NCBI GenBank assembly: GCA_022710245.1
Contig: JAKLHH010000366.1
Coordinates: 1 to 7,274 of the forward strand
Direction: 5' to 3'
From: Myxococcota bacterium
Lineage (GTDB): Bacteria > Myxococcota > Polyangia > GCA-2747355 > JAKLHH01
DNA length: 7,274 nt
The notes under the pieces are model-generated. The model made no database searches, was not told the DNA's origin, and saw only the letters and a program-made list of their open reading frames with translations. The translations under genes and the position numbers were made by a program. Shown one piece after another: positions 1 to 4,837 of the stretch. Positions within the stretch are counted from its first letter, which is position 1, and the number at the start of each line of letters is the position of its first letter.

Positions 1-1241
1 GCGAGCTCCGGGGCGAGCCGCTTGACCTGCGCGGGGCTGACCGGCAGGACGGCGACCGCGAGGAAGCCGCCCGGCACCGGCATCAGCACGGTGCCCTCGG
101 GGGCGATCAGGGGCGGCGGCGTGGTGCCAGCGCCGGTCCCGCTGCCGCTGCCGCTCCCGCGCGCGGGGACGACCGCGGGCGCGGCAGGGCGGAGGAAGAG
201 GTAGAGCCCGAGCGAGACGAGGAAGACGGTCAGCGAGGTCGCCGTCAGCCCGATCGCCCAGCGCGGCAGCACGAGCGGCACCCGGACCGCCGAGCCGGAG
301 GGCGCGCTGGCTCCGCGGCGTGGCTCGCCGTCGCTCAGGGCAGGCCCGAGGACCGAGCCCATCGGCACCATGCTGAGCTGCGGCGGGGCCGCGCTCAGGC
401 GCACGGCCGCCTCGCGCAGCGTGGCGATGACCTCCTCGTAGCTGGGGCGCGCCGAGGCCGGCTTGGCCATCATGTGGTCGATCAGCCCGCAGAGCTCGGG
501 GTCGAGGCCGGGGACCTCCTCGGCGAGGTGCGGGTTCGGTTGCTTCAGGTGACGGACGACGACCTCGGCGTAGCCCACCTTCTCGTCGCGCCCGCGGTAG
601 GGCGGCCGCCCGCTCAGCAGGTGGAAGAGCGTGCACCCGAGGCCGTAGATGTCCGCGCGCGGGTCGATCTCGAGGCCCTGCGCCTGCTCGGGCGCCATGT
701 AGTCCGGCGTGCCCAGGGTGACCCCGCTCCCGGTCAGGTTGACTCCCAGCTCCGAGCCCTTGGCCAGGCCGAAGTCGGTGACCTTGACGACGCCCTTCTC
801 GGTCAGGAAGAGGTTCGAGGGCTTCACGTCGCGGTGGATGACGCCGGCGGCGGCGGCCTCGGCGAGCCCGAGCGCGGCGGAGAGCCCGATCGCCACCACC
901 TCCGAGGGCGCCAGGCGGCCCTTCTTCTCGAGGAGCGCGCCGACGTCGGAGCCCTTGAGGTACTCCATGACGAAGTACGGGCGGCCGTCGTGCTCGGAGA
1001 TGTCGAAGATCTGGACGACGCTCGGGTGGCTGATCGAGGCGACGGCGCGCGCCTCGCGGGCGAACCGCGCCCGCAGATCGACCCGGTGCAGGTGCGAGTC
1101 GCCGAGCGCCTTGATCGCCACCCGCCGCTGCAGCGAGACGTCGCGCGCGAGGTACACCTGGCCCATCGCCCCGCTGCCGAGGGGCTCCAGGATCTCGTAG
1201 CGGCCGAGGCGCGTGCCGGCCGCGAGCGGGGGGGAGCTCAT
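1..1241 (-). CDS. Membrane-anchored Ser/Thr protein kinase (partial, C-terminus beyond left edge)
   Basis: This is a Hanks-type Ser/Thr kinase that phosphorylates proteins in the cytoplasm; 413 residues are visible. The kinase domain spans about residues 15-280: glycine loop GSGAMGQV (22-29), ATP-binding Lys44 in VAIK, helix-C Glu63, catalytic HRDVKPSN (136-143, Asp138), DFG (156-158), APE (183-185), Asp197 in DIYG, and a late Arg265-Pro. The Arg before the catalytic Asp and Thr170, Thr175 and Thr178 in the activation segment fit activation by loop phosphorylation. A juxtamembrane stretch leads to one transmembrane helix (about 328-350), then a Gly/Ser/Pro linker (GSGSGSGTG, 362-370) and the start of an extracytoplasmic domain at about 382. 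Its first residues (LMPVPGG, then PVSPAQ) faintly recall the start of formylglycine-generating-enzyme-like (SUMF1) domains, but too little is visible to decide. The ATG at 1241 sits just before the conserved RYEILEPLGSG start. No Shine-Dalgarno is seen; translation may be leaderless. Confidence 0.97.
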   Translation of the reverse strand, partial: MSSPPLAAGTRLGRYEILEPLGSGAMGQVYLARDVSLQRRVAIKALGDSHLHRVDLRARFAREARAVASISHPSVVQIFDISEHDGRPYFVMEYLKGSDVGALLEKKGRLAPSEVVAIGLSAALGLAEAAAAGVIHRDVKPSNLFLTEKGVVKVTDFGLAKGSELGVNLTGSGVTLGTPDYMAPEQAQGLEIDPRADIYGLGCTLFHLLSGRPPYRGRDEKVGYAEVVVRHLKQPNPHLAEEVPGLDPELCGLIDHMMAKPASARPSYEEVIATLREAAVRLSAAPPQLSMVPMGSVLGPALSDGEPRRGASAPSGSAVRVPLVLPRWAIGLTATSLTVFLVSLGLYLFLRPAAPAVVPARGSGSGSGTGAGTTPPPLIAPEGTVLMPVPGGFLAVAVLPVSPAQVKRLAPEL

Positions 1242-1249
1242 GGCCCGGG

Positions 1250-1278
1250 ATAGTGCCCCGGGGCTGGCGGGTTTGCAA
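1250..1278 (-). promoter_or_regulatory. Candidate sigma70-type promoter of the kinase gene
   Basis: Reading the minus strand, TTGCAA (1273-1278) is followed after 17 bp by CACTAT (1250-1255). The -10 box ends 8 bases before the kinase ATG at 1241, so transcription would begin about at the start codon. That agrees with the missing Shine-Dalgarno. The hexamers match the consensus only partly (4/6 and 3/6), so this is inference from spacing and position. Confidence 0.4.
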
Positions 1279-1292
1279 CGTGCGGGCCGGGC

Positions 1293-1312
1293 CCCTAACT
1301 CCGCGCATGAAG
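1293..1312 (+). repeat. Left terminal inverted repeat of the putative element
   Basis: This 20-bp sequence pairs with 2424-2441 in inverted orientation (17 of 18 aligned positions, one 2-base gap). Its inner nine bases CTAACTCCG (1295-1303) also have a perfect inverted copy at 1483-1491. A shorter nested element or a duplicated end is therefore possible. Confidence 0.5.
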
Positions 1313-1602
1313 TGGCCGCCCGTCAAGGGCAGAAGCTTCCAGTGGCGCGCTGAAATGAGCGCCGATGAGCAGCACCATGGGCGTGCGGGCAGCGAGCTGT
1401 CTCAATCGAGCATTCGCGGTCGGTGCCGCATAGGTTGAAGTCCGTCGACGGGGCGCAATCGCTTTACCGAGGTCGTGCCTCACGGAGTTAGCCGCGCTCA
1501 CCGTCTCTGGACAGCCGTTGCTCGTCTTGCTCCATGGCGATGTATGTCTCGTCCCGTCCGCAGGCCGCGGTTCTCGGGCGGCCCAGGTTGAAGCGGAGAG
1601 AA

Positions 1603-1624
1603 GCGACCCCCTTGAGTGGGTCGC
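1603..1624. repeat. Hairpin GCGACCC / GGGTCGC
   Basis: A perfect 7-bp inverted repeat (1603-1609 and 1618-1624) encloses an 8-base loop. No T-run follows it, so it is not a standard terminator. It lies inside the gene-free region and has no clear role. Confidence 0.4.
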
Positions 1625-1682
1625 CTCGCCAGTCGCCAGTGAACCGCGGCCGTGTACGCGCCCTGGTATTCTACGTGTTGAG

Positions 1683-1740
1683 GGCCCGCGAGCGGGGGGC
1701 CCCGCGCGCTGTCGCTCTTGATTGCAGCGGACACATTGAG
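1683..1740 (+). repeat. Left copy of a ~58-bp diverged direct repeat flanking the tandem array
   Basis: This copy and 2372-2429 lie in the same orientation 689 bp apart, on either side of the 159-bp array. Both begin with GGCCCGCGAGCGGGGG and share GTCGCTCTTG further on. By eye the identity is about 80% over 58 bp. The right copy runs directly into the right terminal inverted repeat; the left copy does not. The array may have been inserted or amplified between duplicated ends. Confidence 0.65.
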
Positions 1741-1741
1741 G

Positions 1742-2218
1742 CTCGCGACGTGCGGGAACCCATCATCGCCGTCGCTGTGCCGTCCATGGGGCACCTGGAT
1801 TCGCAGGTTTGCGGGGCGTGGCGAGGAACCGTCGGGTCTCAGCAGACGCGCGGAGTGTCAGGATCGGTGGGTCTGAGATTCAGACGGGGCGGTCCTGACA
1901 CTCGCGACGTGCAGGAACCCATCATCGCCGTCGCTGTGCCGTCCATGGGGCACCTGGATTCGCAGGTTTGCGTGGCGTGGCGAGGAACCGTCGGGTCTCG
2001 GCAGACGCGCGGAGTGTCAGGATCGGTGGGTCTGAGATTCAGACGGGGCGGTCCTGACACTCGCGACGTGCAGGAACCCATCATCGCCGTCGCTGTGCCG
2101 TCGATGGGGCACCTGGATTCGCAGGTTTGCGTGGCGTGACGAGGAACTGTTGGGTCTCGACGGACGCGCGGAGTGTCATCTTCGGTGGGTCTGAGATTCA
2201 GACGGGGCGGTCCTGACA
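1742..2218. repeat. Tandem array of three 159-bp units with nested inverted repeats
   Basis: There are three contiguous units: 1742-1900, 1901-2059 and 2060-2218. Units 1 and 2 differ at 3 positions; units 2 and 3 differ at 9, by direct reading. There are no spacers, so this is not a CRISPR array. Each unit carries several inverted repeats. In unit 1 these are GTGCC/GGCAC (1777-1781, 1790-1794), ACCTG/CAGGT (1793-1797, 1804-1808), an 11-bp outer stem GAGTGTCAGGA/TCCTGACACTC (1853-1863, 1893-1903) that crosses the unit border, and inside it GTCTGA/TCAGAC with a 3-base loop (1871-1885). Unit 3 loses the inner three pairs of the outer stem. The 159-bp period equals 53 codons, so both strands stay open through much of the array. 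Unit 3 has an in-frame TGA (2137-2139) in the plus reading and the differences do not favour third codon positions, so I judge it noncoding. Confidence 0.95.
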
Positions 2219-2371
2219 CTCAGGGCTTGGTCGACGGTCGTCCTCACAGCGAAACCTCACGACTCACGACCGGAGCCTTCATGGCCCCGCCCGCCCCTCG
2301 TCGCCCGCAGCGGGCACCGAGGGTGGCGGTCCGCACGGATCTCGCCCGCGAGGACGCGAGGGGTGGGGAGG

Positions 2372-2429
2372 GGCCCGCGAGCGGGGGTCTCCGCGCGACG
2401 TCGCTCTTGTTTAAGGCGGATACCTTCAA
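2372..2429 (+). repeat. Right copy of the ~58-bp direct repeat
   Basis: This is the partner of 1683-1740 in the same orientation, after the tandem array. It keeps the GC-rich block with the short CCCGC/GCGGG hairpin and the GTCGCTCTTG block. It then overlaps the right terminal inverted repeat, which suggests that this copy keeps the complete element end. Confidence 0.65.
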
Positions 2430-2441
2430 GCGCAGTTAGGG
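2424..2441 (-). repeat. Right terminal inverted repeat of the putative element
   Basis: Read on the plus strand this is CTTCA-A-GCGC-AGTTAGGG; its reverse complement matches 1293-1312 with one substitution and a 2-base gap. The outer GTTAGGG (2435-2441) has an identical direct copy at 2924-2930, beyond the small minus-strand gene. Confidence 0.5.
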
Positions 2442-2477
2442 CGGGTGGCACCGGGCGGCAAGCTCCGAGCGGCGGGC

Positions 2478-2756
2478 TCAGCGCCCGGCCCAGAGCCGCC
2501 GCAGCGGCCCGGCCTCGCGCGTGCGCTGCAGCACGAGGAGGTTGTCCCGGCCGAAGTGCGCCAGGCCTGAGTCGACGCCGTGCCGGCGCGCGTCCTCGGC
2601 GGAGAAGAGCTCGAAGGCCTCCACCGGGAAGCGCCGGGAGACGTCGCGGAAGCCGGTCCCGCGGCCGCAGGCGGCGCGACGGAGCTCGGCGAAGGCGCGG
2701 TCGACGACGCGGGTGACCTCGCCGTAGAACTCAGGGCCGAACTTGAGCCAGTTCAC
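2478..2756 (-). CDS. Small hypothetical protein, 92 aa, GTG start
   Basis: I do not recognise this protein. It has 92 residues, starting NWLKFGPEFYGEVTRV after the initiator and ending in an Arg-rich tail (LRRLWAGR). It has no signal peptide, membrane helix or Cys motif, and looks soluble and mostly helical with mixed charge. The case for a real gene is codon use: nearly every third position is G or C, like the proven genes here. The start is GTG at 2756, with AGGAG eight bases upstream. An in-frame ATG at 2855 would add 33 residues (many Arg, Pro and Ala) with poorer codon bias, next to a tandem repeat, so I reject it. The gene stands alone, divergent from the hydrolase at 3117 and abutting the repeat region. 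It could be an accessory or cassette-like gene. Confidence 0.7.
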   Translation of the reverse strand: MNWLKFGPEFYGEVTRVVDRAFAELRRAACGRGTGFRDVSRRFPVEAFELFSAEDARRHGVDSGLAHFGRDNLLVLQRTREAGPLRRLWAGR

Positions 2757-2764
2757 CGTCGGAG

Positions 2765-2769
2765 CTCCT
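2765..2769 (-). promoter_or_regulatory. Ribosome binding site deciding the GTG start of the 92-aa gene
   Basis: The minus strand reads AGGAG here, eight bases before the GTG at 2756-2754. No equally good site precedes the in-frame ATG at 2855, which supports the shorter protein. Confidence 0.6.
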
Positions 2770-2845
2770 GGCTCGCGAGGACAAGCAGCGCGCGTGCCAG
2801 CGCGCGGCGCGTGCGGCTCGTCGAGATCGCGGCGCCCCGGCCGCT

Positions 2846-2919
2846 GCCTGCCCACGCGAGTCCGCGCCTCTTGTAGCCACCCGCCTGCCGACGCGAGTCC
2901 GCGCCTCCTGGAGCCACCG
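2846..2919. repeat. Two-copy 37-bp tandem repeat
   Basis: Copies 2846-2882 and 2883-2919 match at 33 of 37 positions. They lie upstream of the minus-strand 92-aa gene. The first copy contains GCCACCCGCC (2876-2885, running into the second copy), a perfect inverted partner of GGCGGGTGGC at 2440-2449 on the other side of that gene. The role is unknown. Confidence 0.85.
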
Positions 2920-2949
2920 CCGCGTTAGGGGGGGCCGCTGGCGACCGCC

Positions 2950-2969
2950 GGCGAGCAGGGCTGCTCGCC
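2950..2969. repeat. Perfect 8-bp hairpin GGCGAGCA / TGCTCGCC
   Basis: The stem is 2950-2957 with 2962-2969, around the loop GGGC. No T-run follows on either strand, so an operator-type palindrome between the divergent genes is as likely as a terminator. The TGCTCG core recurs several times downstream around the hydrolase promoter. Confidence 0.5.
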
Positions 2970-3027
2970 CGTCCAGCTGCAATGGGAATCCTTGCTCGCG
3001 TGCGACCGTTTTCGACGCTGCGACACC

Positions 3028-3057
3028 TGGACATACGGGGGGACCGACCGCTAGAAC
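3028..3057 (+). promoter_or_regulatory. Candidate sigma70-type promoter of the hydrolase gene
   Basis: TGGACA (3028-3033, 5 of 6 to consensus) is followed after 18 bp by TAGAAC (3052-3057, 4 of 6). Transcription would start near 3064, giving a leader of about 50 bases with a strong Shine-Dalgarno. This is the best-looking promoter in the window. The inference is from hexamers and spacing only. Confidence 0.5.
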
Positions 3058-3058
3058 T

Positions 3059-3075
3059 GCTCGAGGTGCTCGAGC
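3059..3075. promoter_or_regulatory. Palindrome GCTCGAG-GTG-CTCGAGC over the predicted transcription start
   Basis: This perfect 7-bp inverted repeat with a 3-base centre begins two bases after the predicted -10 box and covers the predicted start of transcription. The position suits a repressor operator or a 5' hairpin in the mRNA. No regulator gene for it is visible in the window. Confidence 0.4.
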
Positions 3076-3104
3076 CCGGCGAGCATCTTGCAAACGTCGC
3101 ACGC

Positions 3105-3110
3105 AGGAGG
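3105..3110 (+). promoter_or_regulatory. Ribosome binding site deciding the hydrolase start
   Basis: A perfect AGGAGG lies six bases before the ATG at 3117. It picks this start over the in-frame ATG at 2982, whose extra 45 residues would hide the lipoprotein signal peptide. Confidence 0.85.
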
Positions 3111-3116
3111 CTGATC

Positions 3117-4190
3117 ATGTCGACTCGCTCCAGAGGGCTCGCTGTCCTGGTGCTGCTGCTCACAGCGTGCAGCGACAATCCAACCAAGACGCCGGACGGC
3201 GCCGTCGCCGATCACGGCACCACCGTCGATCAGGGGCCGGTGCCGGAGAGCGGCCTGCCCGATCACGGCGCGGTCGATCGCGGCACCAGCGAGGCGAAGC
3301 CCGGGAGCGACCAGAAGGTCTCGCTGGAGGGCGGCAGCCCCACCGGCGATCCGAGCCAGCCCGGCTCGTTCAAGGTGGTGAAGACCGACACGGTGAGCAT
3401 CCCGCAGGCGAGCGGGCGCAGCAGCGACGCCACCCTCTGCGCGCCCTCGACCGACGGCACCACCATCGGCGCGGGGCCCTATCCGCTGGTCATCCTCTCG
3501 CCGGGCTTCATGCTGGGGCGGGACCTCTACACCTCGTACTGCACGCACCTCGCGAGCTGGGGCTTCCTCGTCATCGCGCGCGACTACTCGCAGTTCGCCA
3601 TCTTCATCAACCACGACGATCAGGCGACGGACACCGGCGCCATCCTCGACTGGGCGCTCGGGACCAAGAGCCCGTTCGCGGGCAAGGTGGACACCGCGCG
3701 CCTCGCCACCGCCGGCCACTCGCTGGGCGGCAAGATCAGCATCCTCTCGGCGATCAAGGACGCGCGGATCAAGGCGGTGGTCGGCTTCGACCCCGTCGAC
3801 GCGAACAACCCGTCGGTGACCCCGGAGCAGATGACGAACCTCAAGGTGCCGCTCGGCGTCCTCGGCGAGACGACGAACACGACCGGGCTCCAGCCCTGCG
3901 CGCCCGCGGACAACAACTTCGAGCAGTACTACAACGCGGCTGGCTCGCCGGCGCTGCAGGTGACGGTGACCGGCGCGGACCACATGGACTGGCTGGACAA
4001 CCCGAGCTGCGGGCTCGTCTGCAGCGCCTGCCCGGGAGGCACGGCGAATGACCAGGACGTGAAGAGCATCAGCCGTCGGACCGCGACCGCGTTCCTCCGC
4101 CGCTACCTGTTCGCCGAGACCAAGTGGGACACCTACCTGACCGGCGCCGTCATCCAGGCGGACAAGCGGGTCACCTTCAAGAGCAAGTAG
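3117..4190 (+). CDS. Secreted lipoprotein alpha/beta hydrolase, chlorophyllase/dienelactone-hydrolase-like
   Basis: This 357-residue protein has a lipoprotein signal peptide ending in lipobox LTAC (lipid-bearing Cys18), so it should be tethered to an envelope membrane. Residues 19-83 form an Asp/Gly/Pro-rich linker. The alpha/beta-hydrolase domain covers about 85-335: an oxyanion-type loop after strand LVILSPG (124-130), nucleophile elbow GHSLGG (200-205, Ser202), GFDPVD (223-228, with Asp225 or Asp228 as candidate acid) and GADHMDW (286-292, His289). GHSxGGK followed by DPVD is the pattern of chlorophyllases and related polyester- or lipid-ester-cleaving enzymes. An esterase is therefore well supported, but the substrate is not; chlorophyll is unlikely in this setting. 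Cys261, Cys298, Cys302 and Cys305 near the C-terminus, with Cys108 and Cys142, could form disulfides, fitting export. The next gene begins 38 bases downstream. Confidence 0.9.
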   Translation: MSTRSRGLAVLVLLLTACSDNPTKTPDGAVADHGTTVDQGPVPESGLPDHGAVDRGTSEAKPGSDQKVSLEGGSPTGDPSQPGSFKVVKTDTVSIPQASGRSSDATLCAPSTDGTTIGAGPYPLVILSPGFMLGRDLYTSYCTHLASWGFLVIARDYSQFAIFINHDDQATDTGAILDWALGTKSPFAGKVDTARLATAGHSLGGKISILSAIKDARIKAVVGFDPVDANNPSVTPEQMTNLKVPLGVLGETTNTTGLQPCAPADNNFEQYYNAAGSPALQVTVTGADHMDWLDNPSCGLVCSACPGGTANDQDVKSISRRTATAFLRRYLFAETKWDTYLTGAVIQADKRVTFKSK

Positions 4191-4216
4191 CGCGTCAGCG
4201 CCGGGCGCCCTCGGGG

Positions 4217-4222
4217 TAGACT
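4217..4222 (+). promoter_or_regulatory. Candidate -10 box TAGACT, leaderless start of the PH-like gene
   Basis: TAGACT ends six bases before the ATG at 4229, placing transcription initiation on the start codon. There is no Shine-Dalgarno there, only a G-run touching the ATG. No clear -35 hexamer is visible at the right distance. TAGNNT boxes also precede the genes at 6087 and 6705. Confidence 0.4.
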
Positions 4223-4228
4223 CGGGGG

Positions 4229-4780
4229 ATGAGCGCCGAGCGCCGCCGCTTCCCCCTCGCCCCCATGGACGGGCTCAACTGGGCGCTCACCGTGGTGGCC
4301 CTCGTCCTGCCCCTCGCGCTCCTCCTCCCGATCACCATCTTCCTCGCCACCGGACCGACGCAGGTCCGCGTCGGCCTCTTCGTGGTCGGGCCGGTCCTCG
4401 CGCTGATCCTCGTCCTCTACGCGGTGATCCTGAGCTACGCGCGGCCGCGCTGCTTCGAGCTCTCGGACGCCGGGCTGGAGGTCGTCTGGCCGGTGCGCCG
4501 CCGGCTGATCCCGCGCGCCGAGCTGGCGGGCGCCGAGCTGCTGACCCGCGCCGAGCTTCGCGCCCGCTACGGCCGCGGAGCCCGCGTCGGCGCGGGGGGC
4601 CTGGGCGGCGGCTTCGGCTGGCTGTTGACGCCGAAGCAGCGCTTCCACCTCTACATCTCGCGCGTGGACCGCCTCGTGGTGCTGCAGCTCCGCGGCGGGC
4701 TGCCGTGGCTCATCACCCCGGCCTCGCCCGAGGCCTTCGTGAGCGCCGTGCGCGCGCTCGTGGCCAGCCCGCTCGCTTGA
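4229..4780 (+). CDS. Membrane protein with bacterial PH-like domain
   Basis: This 183-residue protein has a short Arg-rich N-terminus, two transmembrane helices (about 18-40 and 47-70) and a C-terminal domain (about 73-180) that I read as a bacterial PH-like domain. It begins FELSDAGLEVVWPVRRRLIP, followed by a Gly-rich turn (GAGGLGGGFGW, 121-131), strands HLYISRVDRLVVLQL, and the closing LITPASPEAFVSAVRAL helix. That order of beta-strands with a final 'P-x-x-P-E-x-F' helix is typical of small PH-domain membrane proteins, whose biochemical role is generally unknown. The domain would face the cytoplasm if the positive-inside rule holds (Arg-rich loops at 71-93 and 107-119). The gene sits 38 bases after the hydrolase and ends inside the predicted promoter of the dehydrogenase. 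Confidence 0.8.
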   Translation: MSAERRRFPLAPMDGLNWALTVVALVLPLALLLPITIFLATGPTQVRVGLFVVGPVLALILVLYAVILSYARPRCFELSDAGLEVVWPVRRRLIPRAELAGAELLTRAELRARYGRGARVGAGGLGGGFGWLLTPKQRFHLYISRVDRLVVLQLRGGLPWLITPASPEAFVSAVRALVASPLA

Positions 4781-4805
4781 CGCCTCCTCGGGCCGATGGC
4801 AAGTT
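4777..4805 (+). promoter_or_regulatory. Candidate promoter of the alcohol dehydrogenase gene
   Basis: TTGACG (4777-4782, 5 of 6 to consensus) overlaps the stop codon of the preceding gene. After 17 bp comes CAAGTT (4800-4805), a poor -10 box. The start would be near 4812, leaving a leader of about 25 bases with a strong Shine-Dalgarno. Only the -35 half is convincing. Confidence 0.3.
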
Positions 4806-4824
4806 CACCGGCCATACCCAAGCC

Positions 4825-4833
4825 AGGGAGGAG
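4825..4833 (+). promoter_or_regulatory. Ribosome binding site deciding the dehydrogenase start
   Basis: The purine run AGGGAGGAG lies four to twelve bases before the ATG at 4838. The alternative in-frame ATG at 4796 lacks such a site and would add 14 residues before the family's normal N-terminus. Confidence 0.8.
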
Positions 4834-4837
4834 AGCC

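Larger units (their letters stand above)
1293..2441. mobile_element. Putative non-autonomous mobile element bounded by inverted repeats, about 1.15 kb
   Basis: The left end reads CCCTAACT-CC-GCGC-A-TGAAG (1293-1312). The reverse complement of the right end (2424-2441) reads CCCTAACT-GCGC-T-TGAAG. The two match at 17 of 18 positions apart from a 2-base insertion, and weaker similarity continues inward (CCGCC, then CAAG). Between the ends there is no transposase, only repeats, which would suit a MITE-like or decayed element. The 4-mer CGGG occurs at 1288-1291 and again at 2442-2445. This could be a short target duplication, but in such GC-rich DNA it is weak. An integron-like origin was considered because CCCTAAC/GTTAGGG resembles attC core sites, but no attC of normal length is present. 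That this is a mobile element is inference. Confidence 0.35.
1242..2477. other. Gene-free accessory region with repeats
   Basis: No convincing gene lies between the kinase and the small minus-strand gene at 2478-2756. Open frames exist on both strands, but their translations are Arg/Pro/Gly-rich, have no recognisable domain or good ribosome binding site, and in the middle only translate a tandem repeat whose period is a multiple of three. The stretch holds a boundary inverted repeat, two diverged direct repeats, three 159-bp tandem units and several hairpins, entered separately. Base use is less extreme in third-position bias than in the flanking genes, as expected of noncoding or decayed DNA. 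Confidence 0.7.

Noticed and set aside
474..1253. Plus-strand open frame of 259 residues opposite the kinase
   Set aside because: It is a shadow of the kinase gene, whose motifs are complete on the minus strand; high G/C at third positions removes stops on the other strand.
1293..1493. Integron attC site (CCCTAAC ... GTTAGCC)
   Set aside because: The end motifs resemble attC core sites, but they are 200 bp apart, the pairing between inner parts is poor and the last base of the consensus does not fit; no integrase is present.
1432..1593. Direct 9-mer AGGTTGAAG at 1432-1440 and 1585-1593
   Set aside because: It is too short and isolated to mean more than chance without further similarity around it.
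1534..2139. Plus-strand 201-residue frame with 53-residue repeats
   Set aside because: It only translates the tandem array plus flanking repeat DNA, lacks a ribosome binding site, stops inside unit 3 and shows no codon-level constraint.
1742..2218. CRISPR array
   Set aside because: The 159-bp units are contiguous without unique spacers, far longer than CRISPR repeats, and no cas gene is near.
2235..2272. Inverted repeat CGGTCGT / ACGACCG as a terminator
   Set aside because: The loop is 24 bases, there is no T-run and no gene ends upstream.
2478..2855. Longer 125-residue version of the small minus-strand protein from ATG 2855
   Set aside because: The extra N-terminus is Arg/Pro-rich with weaker codon bias and runs next to a tandem repeat; the GTG at 2756 has a proper Shine-Dalgarno.
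2982..3116. N-terminal extension of the esterase from ATG 2982
   Set aside because: It would bury the lipoprotein signal peptide, spans the predicted promoter and lacks the AGGAGG that precedes 3117.
3051..3983. Minus-strand open frame of 310 residues
   Set aside because: It is antisense to the esterase, which has signal peptide, catalytic motifs and Shine-Dalgarno; the product is low-complexity.
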